From Macrotis lagotis (lineage: Eukaryota > Chordata > Mammalia > Peramelemorphia > Peramelidae): 64,000 nt of DNA. Positions 22,953 through 34,850 of this stretch are shown here, in pieces. A program made the translations under genes and the position numbers. The notes under the pieces were generated by a model that was given only the letters and a program-made list of their open reading frames with translations, had not been told where the DNA came from and searched no databases. The stretch's first letter is position 1, and each line of letters begins with the position of its first letter. The stretch lies in assembly GCF_037893015.1 (NCBI RefSeq), contig NC_133658.1:281009221-281073220 (forward strand), in the 5' to 3' direction.

Positions 22953-23103
22953 TTTTTAGGTTTTTGCAAGGCAAATAGGATTAAGTGACTTGCCCAAGGC
23001 CACACACAGCTAGGGTATTATTAAGTGACTGAGGTCAGATTTGAACTCAGGTACTCCTGACACCAGGGCCAGTGCTCTATCCACTGTACCACCTAGAGGC
23101 CCT
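22953..23103 (-). mobile_element. tRNA-derived SINE, antisense, with target-site duplication
   Basis: TTTTAGGTTTTTGCAAGGCA start and CACTGTACCACCTAGAGGCC end, flanked by perfect GTAAATATACTTTT (22939-22952 and 23104-23117). Inserted in the RTE fossil. Confidence 0.93.
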
Positions 23104-23887
23104 GTAAATATACTTTTATAAAAGCTAAATGTTGTTAATTGGTTGATTGATATGGAGAAATGCTCACCAGTTAACAGACATTTGGAAATACTGAATAGAG
23201 CCTCATACACAATAGTATTAGAACTCACAATCCCAAAGAGTTACCCAAAGAACTCTGAGGGGAAGAAATAGTAATTCAGCTCTGCATACCTGACTTATTA
23301 ATCTGAGTGGTATCGAGAGACTAAGCCCCAGAGCATTCACTGCCATGTAATAGTACTGGTAAAATGTTTGGGTTGAAAAGATGGAACTCTCCTGTTAGGA
23401 AAAGCTTGAGGTTGACAAAAGAGATTTTCAGTTTCCCAAAATTTCTCCCTTCTGTCTTTTTTCACCTCTGGGCTCATCTGGCTGTCTGTATTGTCTGACC
23501 TAAATATAGATAGAATTAGACAATCTTTATAGGGTGCTCATTCAAGTTGTACATGTTGAAATAAGCAATAGATAATTCTTCAGTCATTTGGATTTCCTGT
23601 GTAGATGGTCAGGCCAAACTCATTTTAGTGACCACAGATCTCTGGTGACTGCAGTGTCTTGGGAATGGACGTAATCGGGACAATGCCATCTGCAAACAGA
23701 GAGAACTTTACCATTCACTGGGAATCTCTCCTCAACCTGGACTTTACACTAGATCTCCATCACAGTGGCAAATACTTTTAGCCATCATACATCTCTCCCA
23801 TTTTTATGCTTCATTTGATGATTATCGGATGGTCACAAAGCAGTTATTTCTGTTGTTACAGCTTCCAAGGTACGAAGAATGATCTTG

Positions 23888-24028
23888 GAGTGGTGGTGCA
23901 GTGGATAGAGCACCGGCTCTGGAGTCAGGAGTACCTGGGTTCAGATCCAGCTTCAGACACTTATTACCTAGCTTTGTGGCCTTGGGCAAGCCATTTAACC
24001 CCATTTACCTTGCAAAAACCTAAAAAAA
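23888..24028 (+). mobile_element. tRNA-derived SINE with perfect target-site duplication
   Basis: Lacks the first few bases (starts GAGTGGTGGTGCAGTGGATA) and ends TTGCAAAAACCTAAAAAA. It is flanked by AATGATCTTG at 23878-23887 and 24029-24038. Inserted in the RTE fossil. Confidence 0.93.
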
Positions 24029-24799
24029 AATGATCTTGATTTGTGAATGGGAATCGTGAAAGAGAGCCTATGAAGTAGTATTTTGCTCTAATAAGTTTAA
24101 TGATTTTTTTGTAATCAACAATTACTAAGCACAATGGCATTGTGTATTTTTTAAATCTTTCAGTCAGTTTTAAGATGGCAAAGATCTTTTATCATTGGAA
24201 AAGCCTGATTATTCCCTACTAATGCCTTCATAAGGATGTTCTTAATTAGTGTAGATGACCCTAATAAAATACTTGTATAAATTGGAGTAGACAATAACCA
24301 CTAGTTTTAATGCTTTCTCAGTCATCTTTTTTTCTTATATCAATTTGATCTGAGAGCTTCATGTTTTTTGAATCTTCTCCTTTATATGTCTTGTAAATAA
24401 GTCCCTCAGTGCCCTCACAATTGGATCTCCTCTTTATTTGATCCACTTGACTGTTTTCTCCATCTTTATTCTCTTGTCTTTTAAACTTCATTACCTGTGA
24501 CCTTTATAACAGAATATAAAAGTTTTTATCAATAAGATAAAGATTGTATATAGACAGAGGCAGAAATTTGCCTACTCAGTATGATTTTGGAGACTCTGAG
24601 GTTCCTACTCTCCTCAAACTATCCCCTACCTACTTGATGGTGCCTGAAGTCTCCCAATTTGACTTTCTTTCCTATACATTTGGTCCCTACTAAACTAAAA
24701 ATTTCCTTATGAGGGAAAATACTTTCAACTATTAGCCATTTATAACTTACTGCAAGATAATATTTTTGATCCTTTCTGATCTCACAAGGCCAACATTCT

Positions 24800-25300
24800 T
24801 TGTCCCTCATCACCAATCATCTGGACTATTGTAATGAAGCTTTTAATTGGTTCCACTCACCAAATCAATATTTCTAAAACATAAGTCTGATCATATCATT
24901 CCCCATTCAAAAATCTTTAATGGCTGCTTAATGCCTCTAGGAAAAAATGCAGATTAATCAGTCAGATATTGAAAGCCCTCCACAATCCAATTCCACCTTT
25001 TCAGAGTTTTTCATATTCTTTTCTTTCACATGTGTTTCAATTCACTGGTTTGCCTACTATTCCCTAAAATCAAGATTCCATTTCCTATATCTTAGCCTTC
25101 ATTAAAGCTATTCCTCACTGCCTGAAATGTATTCCCTTATCATCTCTGCTTCCTAGAATCCTTAGCTTTCTTCAAAGTTCTGCTCAAGTTGCTGTATATT
25201 GTGGAAAGCAAGCATCTTTGAAGGTATGGATAGTTTCCCTTTTGTCTTTGTATCCCAATTCTTTACTCATAGTAGGCACTTATTTATACTTCTTGAATTA
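24800..25300 (+). repeat. L2 LINE 3' region
   Basis: ATCATCTGGACTATTGTAAT, then TTGAAAGCCCTCCACAATCC, CTCTGCTTCCTAGAATCCTT and the L2 tail (TTTGTCTTTGTATCCCAATT, then TAGTAGGCACTTA). This is the L2 coding end and 3' UTR in sense. Confidence 0.78.
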
Positions 25301-25394
25301 ATTTCCTATTATTAGTAGTAATAACAAAATTAGCAGATTACAGCTTGCTTCTAAGTAGAGGTTATAATTACAGCTCAGTTGTCAAATTGAAGGA

Positions 25395-25740
25395 GTTGAA
25401 TTTGTTTTTTCTTTCAGTCTTAGAAGAAAGGGGTCAGAAGACATGATAACTTTCTTCAAGTGCTGGAAGGGTTGTCATGGGTAGAAGGACTACATTTATT
25501 TTGTTTGCTTCCAAACAGAAAATTCAGGAACAATGCAAGAAGTCTCAAGGAGAAAAAAATTAAGTCTACATCTCAGGAATAATTTATTCACATTAAGATG
25601 TATAAAAGTGGAAGAGGCTATTTCAATGGGCTTCCTCTCACTATAGGTCTTCAAGTAGAGGTTTGATAACCAATTGATAGTAAATGCAGGAATAAGACTA
25701 AGATGCTGCTGAAGTCTTTTCCAAAACTAAGTCAAGGATT
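25395..25740 (+). repeat. CR1/L3 LINE 3' end
   Basis: TTCAAGTGCTGGAAGGGTTG, ATTAAGTCTACATCTCAGGA and GGTCTTCAAGTAGAGGTTTG match the layout of the CR1/L3 3' UTR. Confidence 0.7.
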
Positions 25741-25759
25741 AAATTCTATAAAGTTTTTA

Positions 25760-25935
25760 ACTTTTTTTTTGTTAAAAATTATATTTTTGTTGCATTTAAG
25801 CTCTGAATTGTCTTCCCTCCCTCTCTCCTCACCCTTCATTAAACACACACGTGTGTGTGTGTATATATATAAACATTATTTATGCTTATATAAATATAAT
25901 ATACATCTATAAATATAATGTATATATGTAAAACA
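25760..25935. repeat. T-rich stretch with (GT)n and (TA)n
   Basis: ACACACGTGTGTGTGTGTAT (a short self-complementary CA/TG stretch) followed by TA-rich repeats. The preceding pyrimidine-rich block may be a degraded antisense L1 3' UTR. Confidence 0.7.
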
Positions 25936-25999
25936 TTACTATATATTTTTAATTACCAGATCTTTCACTGAAGATGCACAGTATTTTTCATAAGTCCTT

Positions 26000-27090
26000 T
26001 ACAATTCATAAATATTTTAAATGATAAAGTATGCTAATAAATGTTTTAACAACTGACTCTCAAGGGGAAAGTGGACACAACACATGATTTCAAGTTGAAT
26101 CCACTTTATTTACACTTTTTCATCTCTTGAGTCTAAACAAGAAACAAAACAATAAATCAAGCCCTGAAATGTAACAGTTGCTGACTTTCAATAAATGCTC
26201 ACTGAAAATTTAACAATTGACTTTCTTTGCATAACTTACTTCACAGTGATGATGGGTGCTGGCTATAAATTAATATATTGCTAAATTCAAAAGATCAAAT
26301 TATTACCAGTTATTGGGCAGAGGAAAAGCAGAAATTCAAAGAGGAATAGGAGGAAAAGGGGAGGAGAAGGAAGAAGAGGAAGAAGAGGTAAGAGAAAAAA
26401 AGACAAAAGAATAGGAACAAAAATTTTATTTGTAGAGTCAAAATTAATACATTTATTCATGTTAATACATTATTCATATTAATAACATTTATTCATGCAA
26501 GAAGTGTACATTGGGCACTTGATATGTATCGAATCGAGGTCTTTACTAATCATTAAGTAGAAAAAAGGGGGGATATGTTTTCTGTGTTCTTGAGGAGCTC
26601 ATAATCAGGTTAGAAAGACATCTATGAAAGGCAGTGACATATAACAGGGAATGTACTCAATTGCTAATTGCAATGTTACAATGTTCCCTCCTTTGATAAA
26701 TGAAGGAATTAAGTCCCATCTACCTCAAAAAATCTCAATTCTATCATTCTTTTTGAGGAAGAAAAATGAAGCAAACTGTCATCAAAATGTTTATTATAGT
26801 CTAGTTGGAGATAAAATGAATTTACATTCAAGTTTTCATTTCTTGATTTTTCTGTTCATCTCTTCTTCTTCCATTGATCCTTCTTTTATCTCTCAGGTAG
26901 AAAGCCCAGTGACTGATCCTGAGGCAGAAACTCAGCAAATCCTTCTGGGCATGGGAAGAAGGTAGCCATAAATCTGAATTAAACTGAGAAGATGACAGAA
27001 AACACAAAGGGTCAGTATTTCAGATAGTTGCTTAGCTGAAAATCAAGATTCATCCCCAGCAGAAGCAAGAGTCAAGAATTTTAATTTCTT
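26000..27090. other. Mostly unique sequence with an L2 tail and a GGA-rich patch
   Basis: 26344-26410 is GGA/AAG purine-rich. About 26480-26620 is an antisense L2 3' end (TTGAGGAGCTCATAATCAGG). The rest shows nothing I can name; the 104-codon open frame at 26651 has no recognisable domain. Confidence 0.45.
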
Positions 27091-27094
27091 AACA

Positions 27095-27290
27095 TAAAAC
27101 AGTACTGGATGTGGAGTTAGGATGCTTAGATTCTAGCTCCACAGTTAATCCATTGTGTGGGTCTTAGTTTCATTATTTGTCTAGTGGGAAAAACAATATA
27201 TCCCTGGGCTCTCTTACTCTCAGAATGAATGAGATAATGGATATTAAAGGGCTTTGAAAGTATACAGCTTTTACAAAAAGAAGTAATTAT
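27095..27290 (+). repeat. MIR fossil
   Basis: Sense MIR: GGATGTGGAGTTAGGATGCT, then GTCTTAGTTTCATTATTTGT and the core/3' end. Confidence 0.6.
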
Positions 27291-28009
27291 TATTATTACC
27301 ATTATTATACTTCTATTTTAAAAAAACCAGCCTGATACCTTATTATGGCATAGTGATCCTGAATTCTTGAAGGTTATTCCAGTAGAGTACAAACTCTGGG
27401 AAGTTCTAACACGCTGAAAGGTTTTGACAAAGGCCCTATTGACAGATTTCACCTGCTGTCCAAGGATTAGTCTGGCTAATATGGAGAGAGTCTAAGACCA
27501 GAAGGCTGATCACAAAAATCTATGAAACAAAAACAAAAAGACAAAGTGATTCCTAGTCCTGTACAATTCCCTTCGGCTTCTCAGTGATAATTAAAAAATT
27601 TAGGAAATAATAGGGTGGAGAGTCTATGCCTAGAATGTTCTTCCTTATCTCTCCCCTCTTAGAATCCATGCCTTCCTTTTATGATGGGTCTATGTTTGTT
27701 GCTCATGTAGGTATGTATATGTGTACTTCAGTTGTCCAAATTGGGCTCATGGAGAGGCATGAATGGATATCTTTGGAATCTTACCTACCACTTACCAAGG
27801 GAAACTTTGATTCCTCTCTGCAGGGAATCAGGAAAAGGGTCACTGAGACTAGTCAAACTGCTCTCAGAGAGGTACAAGACTAGATTAAATATCTCTTTGC
27901 CCTTCTTCCCTCTCTTAAATACTGCTAGTCTAAGGGATTTATTTTTTTAGGTTCAAGCTATTTTCCTAGTTGCTATGTTTTAAAGAAGGCATACCCCCAA
28001 GTTTACATT

Positions 28010-28125
28010 CACAACCTGTCTTCTGAAAGCCCCTTGAGGGCAAGGGCTATTTTTGTTTTTCCATTGTTTCCTCTACATTCAGCACAGCATATGACACAAA
28101 ATATGTAGTTAATGAAAGTTTGATT
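28010..28125 (+). repeat. L2 3' end
   Basis: AAGCCCCTTGAGGGCAAGGG, then CTACATTCAGCACAGCATAT and GTAGTTAATGAAAGTTTG. Confidence 0.7.
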
Positions 28126-28454
28126 GATAACTATCATATGAGATTTTTTTAGACATTTTTACAAACATGAATTTAACTGTTTTCTACTCTAACTGTGAGA
28201 TCCTTGTAAACAACCAATAAATTAACAAACACCCAGAAGAACTAAGCACATTGGTATTCTTGCCATAAATAAAATCTGAAGAGAAAAACAAATTGCAATT
28301 AATTGAAATGATGACTCATAGGTTATCATCAGAAAGACAAATAAAAGACTTGGAAGAGGTTTTTTCGTCATGCTTCTTAGGATAACAAAAAGGATCACTT
28401 CCTGATATATTTGGTCCACTCTCTTTACAGTCTTTACAATATGAGGTACCATAT

Positions 28455-29065
28455 CATATCAGCAAAGGGATTGTCATAATTGTAACTTGTATGCCAACAC
28501 CTGTTGCAAATGATGAGTAAATAGAGGAATTATTCAAAGAATTAGATAAGATCCTCCCATACAAGTTAAAAAACCCTTGATACTTGGTGATTTCAGGTGG
28601 CACAAGTAAGAATGGTGAAAAATATGCTTGGAAAATAGAGTTTGGGTTAAGACAGAGTTTTGGCTTAAGAAAGTCATCATGGCAGTATTGCATGTACATT
28701 TTCTTCTAGAAGAAATAATGTATTGGACAATGAGCATCACAAAGGAAATGAAATAGACTATTTTAATAGTCAAGAAATGACTGATTATTTCTCTGGGAGT
28801 CATTTCAGTGTCAGCTGTCTGTATACAGTTAGATCATCCACTGTTTAGAACAAGGTAAAAAATTAATATCAAAATAGAAGAAAGGAAAAAGATGAGAAGT
28901 CAGTACATGTTATTGTAACAGTTCCAACTTGACTTATCTAAACAAGTTCCTAACTCTGGAAAACAGGAAATGGAGTCATCACCATTTTGTGGAGAAAAAA
29001 TATCAAATGCAATTTGTCACAACTATCATGCCCCAACAGAAACCAGAAGTCATCTCAATTAATAA
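28455..29065 (+). repeat. RTE LINE endonuclease region (dead)
   Basis: Translation in the sense direction gives pieces of the RTE apurinic endonuclease: CMPTPVANDE followed after a stop by IEELFKELDKILPYK (family YAPTSVADDEEVEEFYEELDKILQ), then a GEKYAWK block and a block equivalent to NEIDYI. Several stops; old. Confidence 0.7.
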
Positions 29066-29109
29066 TCACTAAGAATTGGTTCTGCAAGATTAACTTTATT
29101 TTCTTTTTT

Positions 29110-29400
29110 TAACTTTTGTTTTAGTGAAGAGTTTGAAAAAGTAATTCATGCTATTATTGTGGAAAATTAAGTGACAGTAAAATTTTATGGATTTGGAACT
29201 AATTGAAGATTAGTCCAGATTAAAATTAGTTTAGATTTAAAAAGTGACTACCTTTTGGTTCAATGTTACCTTTGAAAAAAGTTTCCAGTGGAATACTCTA
29301 GTGATCTACCTGTTCTTGACCTTTTGCTATTTAACATTTCTATCAACAAGAATCAAGGCATTGATAGTGTGCTTATGTGACATAAAGTAAGGAAGGGGGA
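29110..29400 (+). repeat. LINE reverse-transcriptase fragment (CR1-like)
   Basis: The reading around 29290 (SSDLPVLDLLLFNISIN) resembles the CR1/L3 motif QGSVLGPVLFNIFIN. Short and degraded; the family assignment is tentative. Confidence 0.45.
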
Positions 29401-29404
29401 AAAA

Positions 29405-29620
29405 AGGAACAAGCAAATATTAAGCCAGGTACTAAAGCACATTACAAACATAACATTATTTGATCCACACAGCATCCCTTTGAAGTAGGTATTATTATAC
29501 CCATTTGAATCTGAGACAGAGGTTAAATGATTGGCCAGGGACCATACAACTAGAAAGTATCTGAGGATGGGACTCCATCAAGGCCTAGTACTCTATCTAT
29601 AATACCACCAAGCTTCCTGA
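29405..29620 (-). repeat. MIR fossil
   Basis: Antisense MIR with TAGGTATTATTATACCCATT, then GAGACAGAGGTTAAATGATT and the tRNA half. Confidence 0.7.
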
Positions 29621-29719
29621 ATCAATAGCCTGAAATAACACTAAAATAGAAAACATCAGTCTATCAACCCATATTCCTATTTTTCATGCCTATAAAACTT
29701 CATTAGGATAATCAATGCA

Positions 29720-30800
29720 TATATCCAATAAAATTCAATAAGTATTTAACAGCTACTATGTTTATAGCACAGGATTAAGCATTGAAGAAATAAGATAAAA
29801 AAAGAGGTCCCTGCCCTCAGGGAACTTATATTCTACCAGGGAATGCAGCATATGCACTGTGAAGTAAATTCAAGATTTGAAGTGAGAGAGAGCAACATTA
29901 ACAAGAGAAAAACTGGTAACTCTTTCAATAGGAATTATCACTTGAATTAATTCCTGAAGGAAGCTAAAGATTTTATGGAACTAAGGGGAGGAGAGAAAGT
30001 ATATTTCATATATGGGGAAAAACCTGTACAAAGTACATGAGAGAGGAGAGATGAAATGTTGAGGTGGAGGAGTATCTAATAGGTCAATATATAAAGTGTA
30101 TGAAGGGAAATAAATCTGAAAATGAGGATAGAGTCAAGTGAAAAGTTTTTAACACCAAACTGAAGAGTTTGTGTTTGGCTTAGTGATGCTAGTGAGTTCC
30201 TTAAAATTATTAAGAGAGGAAATTATATCACAACTGGTGCTTTAAAAAGATTGTGGGGCGGCTAGGTGGCACAGTGGATAGAGTATCAGCCCTGGAGTCA
30301 GGAGTACCTGAGTTCAAATCCAACCTTAGACACTTAATAATTACCTAGCTGTGTTTCCTTCGGCAAGCCACTTAACCTCACTGCCTTGAAAAATCTAAAA
30401 ACAAAAACAAAAACAAAAACTTAATAATTACGTAGCTGTGTGGCCCTGGGCAAGCCACTTAACCCCATTGCCTTGCCAAAAAAACCTAAAAAAAAGATTG
30501 TGGAAGAGCTATGGGGAGGATGGACTGGAGAGAAAAAATACTGGATGCAAAAAGACTAGGAAACCATTAAAATAGTGGAGGTGAAAGGTGATGCAGATTT
30601 TAACTTGGGTGGTAGCCATGTGAGTGGATAGATAATGGATTGAAGAGAGGTAGGAATTGGAATGAAAAAACTCAGCAGCTGATTGGATATAGAAGTAAGG
30701 ATAAAGTCAAGGATAACTTTGAGGTTCTGTGATGTGCTCCTCATATATCAAGTAAAAGGGTCAGGTATCTTGGTTAGTATAAACCTGGTGATCAGATCCC
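29720..30800 (-). repeat. L2 LINE, antisense, split by a SINE
   Basis: Starts at the L2 3' end (AATTCAATAAGTATTTAACA, then CTGCCCTCAGGGAACTTATA) and runs through coding-derived sequence to ATTGGATATAGAAGTAAGG. A dimeric SINE (30257-30490) interrupts it. Confidence 0.7.
30257..30490 (+). mobile_element. tRNA-derived SINE with a duplicated 3' half
   Basis: A full SINE (GGCGGCTAGGTGGCACAGTG to its CTAAAAACAAAAACAAAAAC tail at 30420) is followed directly by a second 3' half starting CTTAATAATTACGTAGCTGT and ending in its own A tail. One perfect 13-base duplication, AAAAAGATTGTGG, brackets the whole unit (30244-30256 and 30491-30503). It therefore arrived as a single insertion. Confidence 0.92.
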
Positions 30801-32349
30801 CAAGGGCTTGCTCTTGATGAAAATATGAGGAAAAAACCTTTCACAATGTTTTGCAGATTTCATCTTCTCAGTCACAAAACTGATTAAAAGTTAAAAAGAA
30901 TATGAGATTCAGCTGAATTTATTATTTGATGGATACAATAAAACATTTGCCTCAACCTTAAATGTTCCTGTCTAACAAGGTTAAGATGTTAAGAACAAAC
31001 ATGATTCTTCAATGGATTTTTAGCACCTGGAGCATCTTCCTTCTTTATATTGCCCAGAAAAGCTACCTCAGATTCACATTATTCTATAGATTCACATTCA
31101 TTCAAAAATTAGTTCACAAGCACTGTTTTCACTTTTTTTTAGATAGAAGAAATAATTAGTTCAAAGAGGTATTTAATTGTAAGCTATTTGTTGGTGTTAA
31201 TGAAGACAATTATCCCTTTTCCTGGTACTGCTTGTCTCTGGGCACAGGAGGAGGAAAGATAGTTGGCTAAACAAAATGTTTATGTTCTTGCCAGAAGCAT
31301 AGACTGGCTCAGCTACTCAGGATGCAATGTTAGCATCAGCCACGAGGTGGTGATCCAAGCTTGGGCTGCCAGACCCAGACCTTTTAATACATGTGCAGAT
31401 GTAGACTTCCAGCTTGGATCTCTGTGCATGTACCAGATGGCACTTCCAAACTCCCAGCGCCTGCTTCGGTTCCCTCTTGGCTTAATCTTGAGTTTAAAAT
31501 GTAAAAAAGCATCATCATACCATATTTCATAATTGATCTCAATGGGTTTATATTTGTTCCCATATGATCAAGCTTTTTATCTTCTTCCAAATTTTTTGAG
31601 ATCCACAGGAAAACACTTGAATTAAAGATTACAGTGCATTTATAGCATGCTATTGAAATTAAAAAGATATAGTATTGAAACTCCTGGGGACTCCATCACT
31701 CTGGCGGTTATCTGAAATAAAGAAAATTCTTCTCCCAGCTCTTTCCTGTTTTCTAGGATATCCCTAGTTTGCCAGAAGGATCATTCCCAAGATCCTTGTT
31801 CAAATTCAGTGAGGAAAATGGGAGAAACTTATACTTTGGCTCAGAGGATTCAGGGTCAAGAGTCTTTTTGGTTCTTACCTATGAAATATAAATCACAAAT
31901 CTATTTCCAAACTACCCCATCCCAAATTTCTGCTCAGCACTTTGCCATAGTCTATGCCTTCTTCTCTAGCTAGGTCCTAATAATATTTGCTGGTATTTGG
32001 GGCAAGGCAGAGAGGGATTGAGTTATGTCACTTACCTAATGAAAAACGTGACTCCCACTCACAATACCATAAATTCACTAGTCATAAGTCTCTCTGCAGC
32101 ACGCCTCTTGGACAAGATTTGGTGACTCCAGGTTATTTTAGTGAGACTATTGCAAAGTACTTCAAACTCTTGGTTTTAAATGTCCTCTAAATGCAAAAAT
32201 TTAACAATTTACTCCCTACTCCCCTGAATTTTCTATTGCTGCTTGTATCATCCAGGAGCTAGTATGGAATTCTAAATAAAAGACAACCCTCATTAAAGTA
32301 AATGTTGCATAATATTATGTGTAAGATCATAATAAAAAAGTAGCAATAA
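30800..32349. other. Unique sequence
   Basis: No repeat recognised. 31240-31500 is comparatively GC-rich and non-repetitive (possible conserved non-coding block). Open frames here have no known domain. Confidence 0.4.
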
Positions 32350-32496
32350 GGGGCGGCTAGGTAGCACAGTGGATAAAGCACTGGCCCTGGAGTCAGGAGT
32401 ACCTGGGTTCAAATCTGGTCTCAGACACTTAATAATTACCTAGCTGTGTGGCCTTGGGCAAGCCACTTAACCCCATTTGCCTTGCAAATACCTAAA
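32350..32496 (+). mobile_element. tRNA-derived SINE with perfect target-site duplication
   Basis: GGGGCGGCTAGGTAGCACAG start and TTGCAAATACCTAAAA end, flanked by AAAAAAGTAGCAATAA-type duplications (32334-32349 and 32497-32512). Confidence 0.95.
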
Positions 32497-32760
32497 AAAA
32501 AAGTAGCAATAAAGCATTTCTCATCTGGGCACATTCTCTCACAAAAACACACAACTGGGGAGAAAAATTGACACACCTAGAAAACACACATTGAAGAACA
32601 GACATAAGGGGAACATTTGTGGAGGACATTTTAACCCTTTGATGCTTATAAAGTCTGCTGACATCATCTGCAGGTATCATTATTTGCTTCTGTTGGGCTT
32701 GTTCCCTGTTGACCTCATATACCCCATACCTTGTCGTCTCTGACAATGTTGTAAGCTCTG

Positions 32761-32784
32761 CTGGGTGTGTGTGTCTGTGTGTGT

Positions 32785-32842
<58 letters not shown>
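32761..32842. repeat. (GT)n microsatellite
   Basis: GTGTGT with a few GTCT interruptions at the 5' end, then about 25 uninterrupted GT units. The His/Thr-repeat frame on the opposite strand is an artefact. Confidence 0.96.
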
Positions 32843-32843
<1 letters not shown>

Positions 32844-33469
32844 GGAGAGCTTGATATGCTAATTAATGCTCCATTCTGTCTCATGTGACTGTTTCTGGGC
32901 TGTCCTTGGTTATCACTGGCCACTGTTAGGAGTGACTTGGCCAGAGACCCCAAGTTGTAGATCTCTCTGGCATCAGCTAGAGTCACTGCAGGGGTGTCCT
33001 TCCCCATGAAGAGAAAAGTAGGATCTGCCATCTGAATATTCTCTTTTAGCTTAAATCCCAGAGACTTAACTTCTTCAATTTAAGACTTCTTCATTTACTT
33101 TGTATAAGATCAGGGAAAAATCCTTTAGTGTTTTTCCTCTACCACGAAAGTTCTCTGAATTTTGATTGTGATCATCTTTCTTTCTCTCCCAATGTAGAAG
33201 TCACCTCCAGGAGCCATGTTCTTTTAGAAAATAGAACAGCTAGCCAGCTAAATAATGGCTATGAGGATTAAGTCTTTCCCTTCCTACTCACCAGGGACAA
33301 GGCCTTTGTTCCATGCTTCTCTATAATTTAAGATTATATAAGCCTTATAACTTTGGTTGCTTCAAACCTCAACCCTTCAGAATTATTTGTTCCCTTTGAA
33401 CAAATACCAAGTATTGTCTAGACTGGGGTTCTCTAAATACTACTATTTGATTGCATCAAGTCCATGAAT

Positions 33470-33850
33470 ACTGAGATCAATAACTGATATTTATTCATGT
33501 GCCACTTTAAGATTTGCAATGAGCTTTACATACTTATCTGAGATTCATAACAATCCAATCAAATAGGTATTTCTGGTCCTATAAACCCTTTTTCTTGTTT
33601 GTTTTTTGTCAGGCAATGGAGTTAAGTGACTTGCCCAAAGTCACACAGCTAAGTATCCATTAAGTGTCTGAGGTCAAATTTGAACCCAGGTCCTCCTGAC
33701 TCCAGGACCAGTGCTCTATTGCCTGAGTCATCTAGCTGCCCCCATAAACTCTTTTTTACAGGTGCCAAAAAGTGAAGCTCAAAGATATTAATCACAAAGC
33801 TAATAAATGACAATTCAGAAGAGTTTAGTCTAGTTTTTAAGCACAGGAGA
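33470..33850 (-). repeat. MIR fossil split by a SINE
   Basis: 33470-33580 (TTTAAGATTTGCAATGAGCT) and 33757-33850 (AAAAGTGAAGCTCAAAGATA) are the two halves of an antisense MIR. The SINE at 33594-33743 lies between them. Confidence 0.65.
33594..33743 (-). mobile_element. tRNA-derived SINE, antisense
   Basis: GTCAGGCAATGGAGTTAAGT to GTCATCTAGCTGCCCCC. Flanking duplication ATAAACCCTTTTT (33581-33593) and ATAAACTCTTTTT (33744-33756). Confidence 0.9.
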
Positions 33851-33884
33851 AACTCAATAGCTAATGAATATGTAGAAGACAACA

Positions 33885-34075
33885 TGGGTTGCTGGATAGG
33901 CAGCCCATTGAGTTAGTCTGTCAGGATAGATATCTTGGCCTGACTCTGCAGATGGATAATGAGCTGGGTCCAGAATTGAAAGGAAGGAGGAGGAGAAAGG
34001 GCTGGAGTGCATTTGGGAAATTACACAGTGCTTTTAACAAAATTCATACATTTTCCCAGAATGACAAGCATATTT
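33885..34075 (+). repeat. RTE reverse-transcriptase fragment
   Basis: An open stretch reads RYLGLTLQMDNELGPELKGR, then GWSAFGKLHSAFNKIH, the conserved RTE/BovB block after the catalytic motif. Only about 60 codons remain, so it is a LINE fossil and not a host gene. Confidence 0.85.
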
Positions 34076-34429
34076 CCCTAAATTCTTTTTTTAAATGGAC
34101 TAATAAGCATTGTGCTTCTACCATTTTTCCATGGAGTCATGTATGACTCATGAATTTTCTTAGTCTGTATTTAGTTTTTCAGAAGACCCACATTATTTTT
34201 TTTAATATGCTATAGTGAATACTAATGTTCCTGTCTTGATTAATAAAAGAGTAAGGACAGCAATTACACAGGGTATGTTGAGTAATCAAACATTCAAGAC
34301 CTATGGAAAGTTAAGGCAAACCCATCCTCACATCCAGGATGAGATATTGCCACAGAAAATGAAATTACCTATGACTTAAATATGAACAAGTCACTTAGTT
34401 TACCTATGTTGCCTTCTTCTTTAAAATAG

Positions 34430-34578
34430 GGCTAGGTGGCACAGTGGATAGAGCAACGGCCCTGGAGTCAGGAGTATCTGAGTTCAAATCCGACCTCAGG
34501 TACTTAATAATTACCTAGCTGTGTGGCCTTGGGCAAGGCACTTAACCCCGTTTGCCTTGCAAAAACCTAAAAAATAAA
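34430..34578 (+). mobile_element. tRNA-derived SINE with target-site duplication
   Basis: GGCTAGGTGGCACAGTGGAT to TTGCAAAAACCTAAAAAATAAA. Flanked by TAAAATAGG (34422-34430 and 34579-34587). The first four G bases of the family are missing or merged with the duplication. Confidence 0.9.
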
Positions 34579-34639
34579 TAAAATAGGGATAATATTTGCA
34601 TCGAAATGCTACATTTCATGGACACACAGCATGATATAT

Positions 34640-34850
34640 TGAGAAAAGCCCTGAGGACAGAAAGTTTTGTATTCAAATCTCACTGCTGACACACTAGTAT
34701 GACCATGGATAAGTCACTTGTCTTTTCTAGGTCTCAGTTTCCTCATCTCAAAAATGTAGTAATAGCTTTAGTATTAATTCTCAGGACAATTGGGAAGAGC
34801 AATGAGAATATGCATGAAAAGTGATTTATACATCTTTAGACGTCATGCAA
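34640..34850 (+). repeat. MIR fossil
   Basis: Sense MIR: AAGTCACTTGTCTTTTCTAG, then CTCAGTTTCCTCATCTCAAA and a diverged 3' end. Confidence 0.7.

Larger units (their letters stand above)
22150..24335 (-). repeat. RTE (BovB-like) LINE, antisense, with two SINE insertions
   Basis: Reverse-strand translation shows the order of an RTE reverse transcriptase. 24.1 kb reads MPLCLVIVDYKKII (family PLYLIFIDFEKAF). 23.68 kb reads LFADGIVPITSIPKTLQ (family FADDIVLI...LQ). 23.5 kb reads YLGQTIQT (family YLGQTI). 22.26 kb reads GKPPTPW (family GRPPTRW). Many stops; long dead. SINEs at 22953-23103 and 23888-24028 landed in it later. The 5' half including the endonuclease is absent. Confidence 0.8.

Noticed and set aside
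32492-33031. 179-codon frame on the minus strand with a His/Thr repeat
   Set aside because: Spans a SINE tail and the (GT)n microsatellite; no domain, no splice context.
33889-34146. 85-codon frame with a conserved-looking protein segment
   Set aside because: The conserved segment is RTE reverse transcriptase, so it is a LINE fossil and not a host gene.
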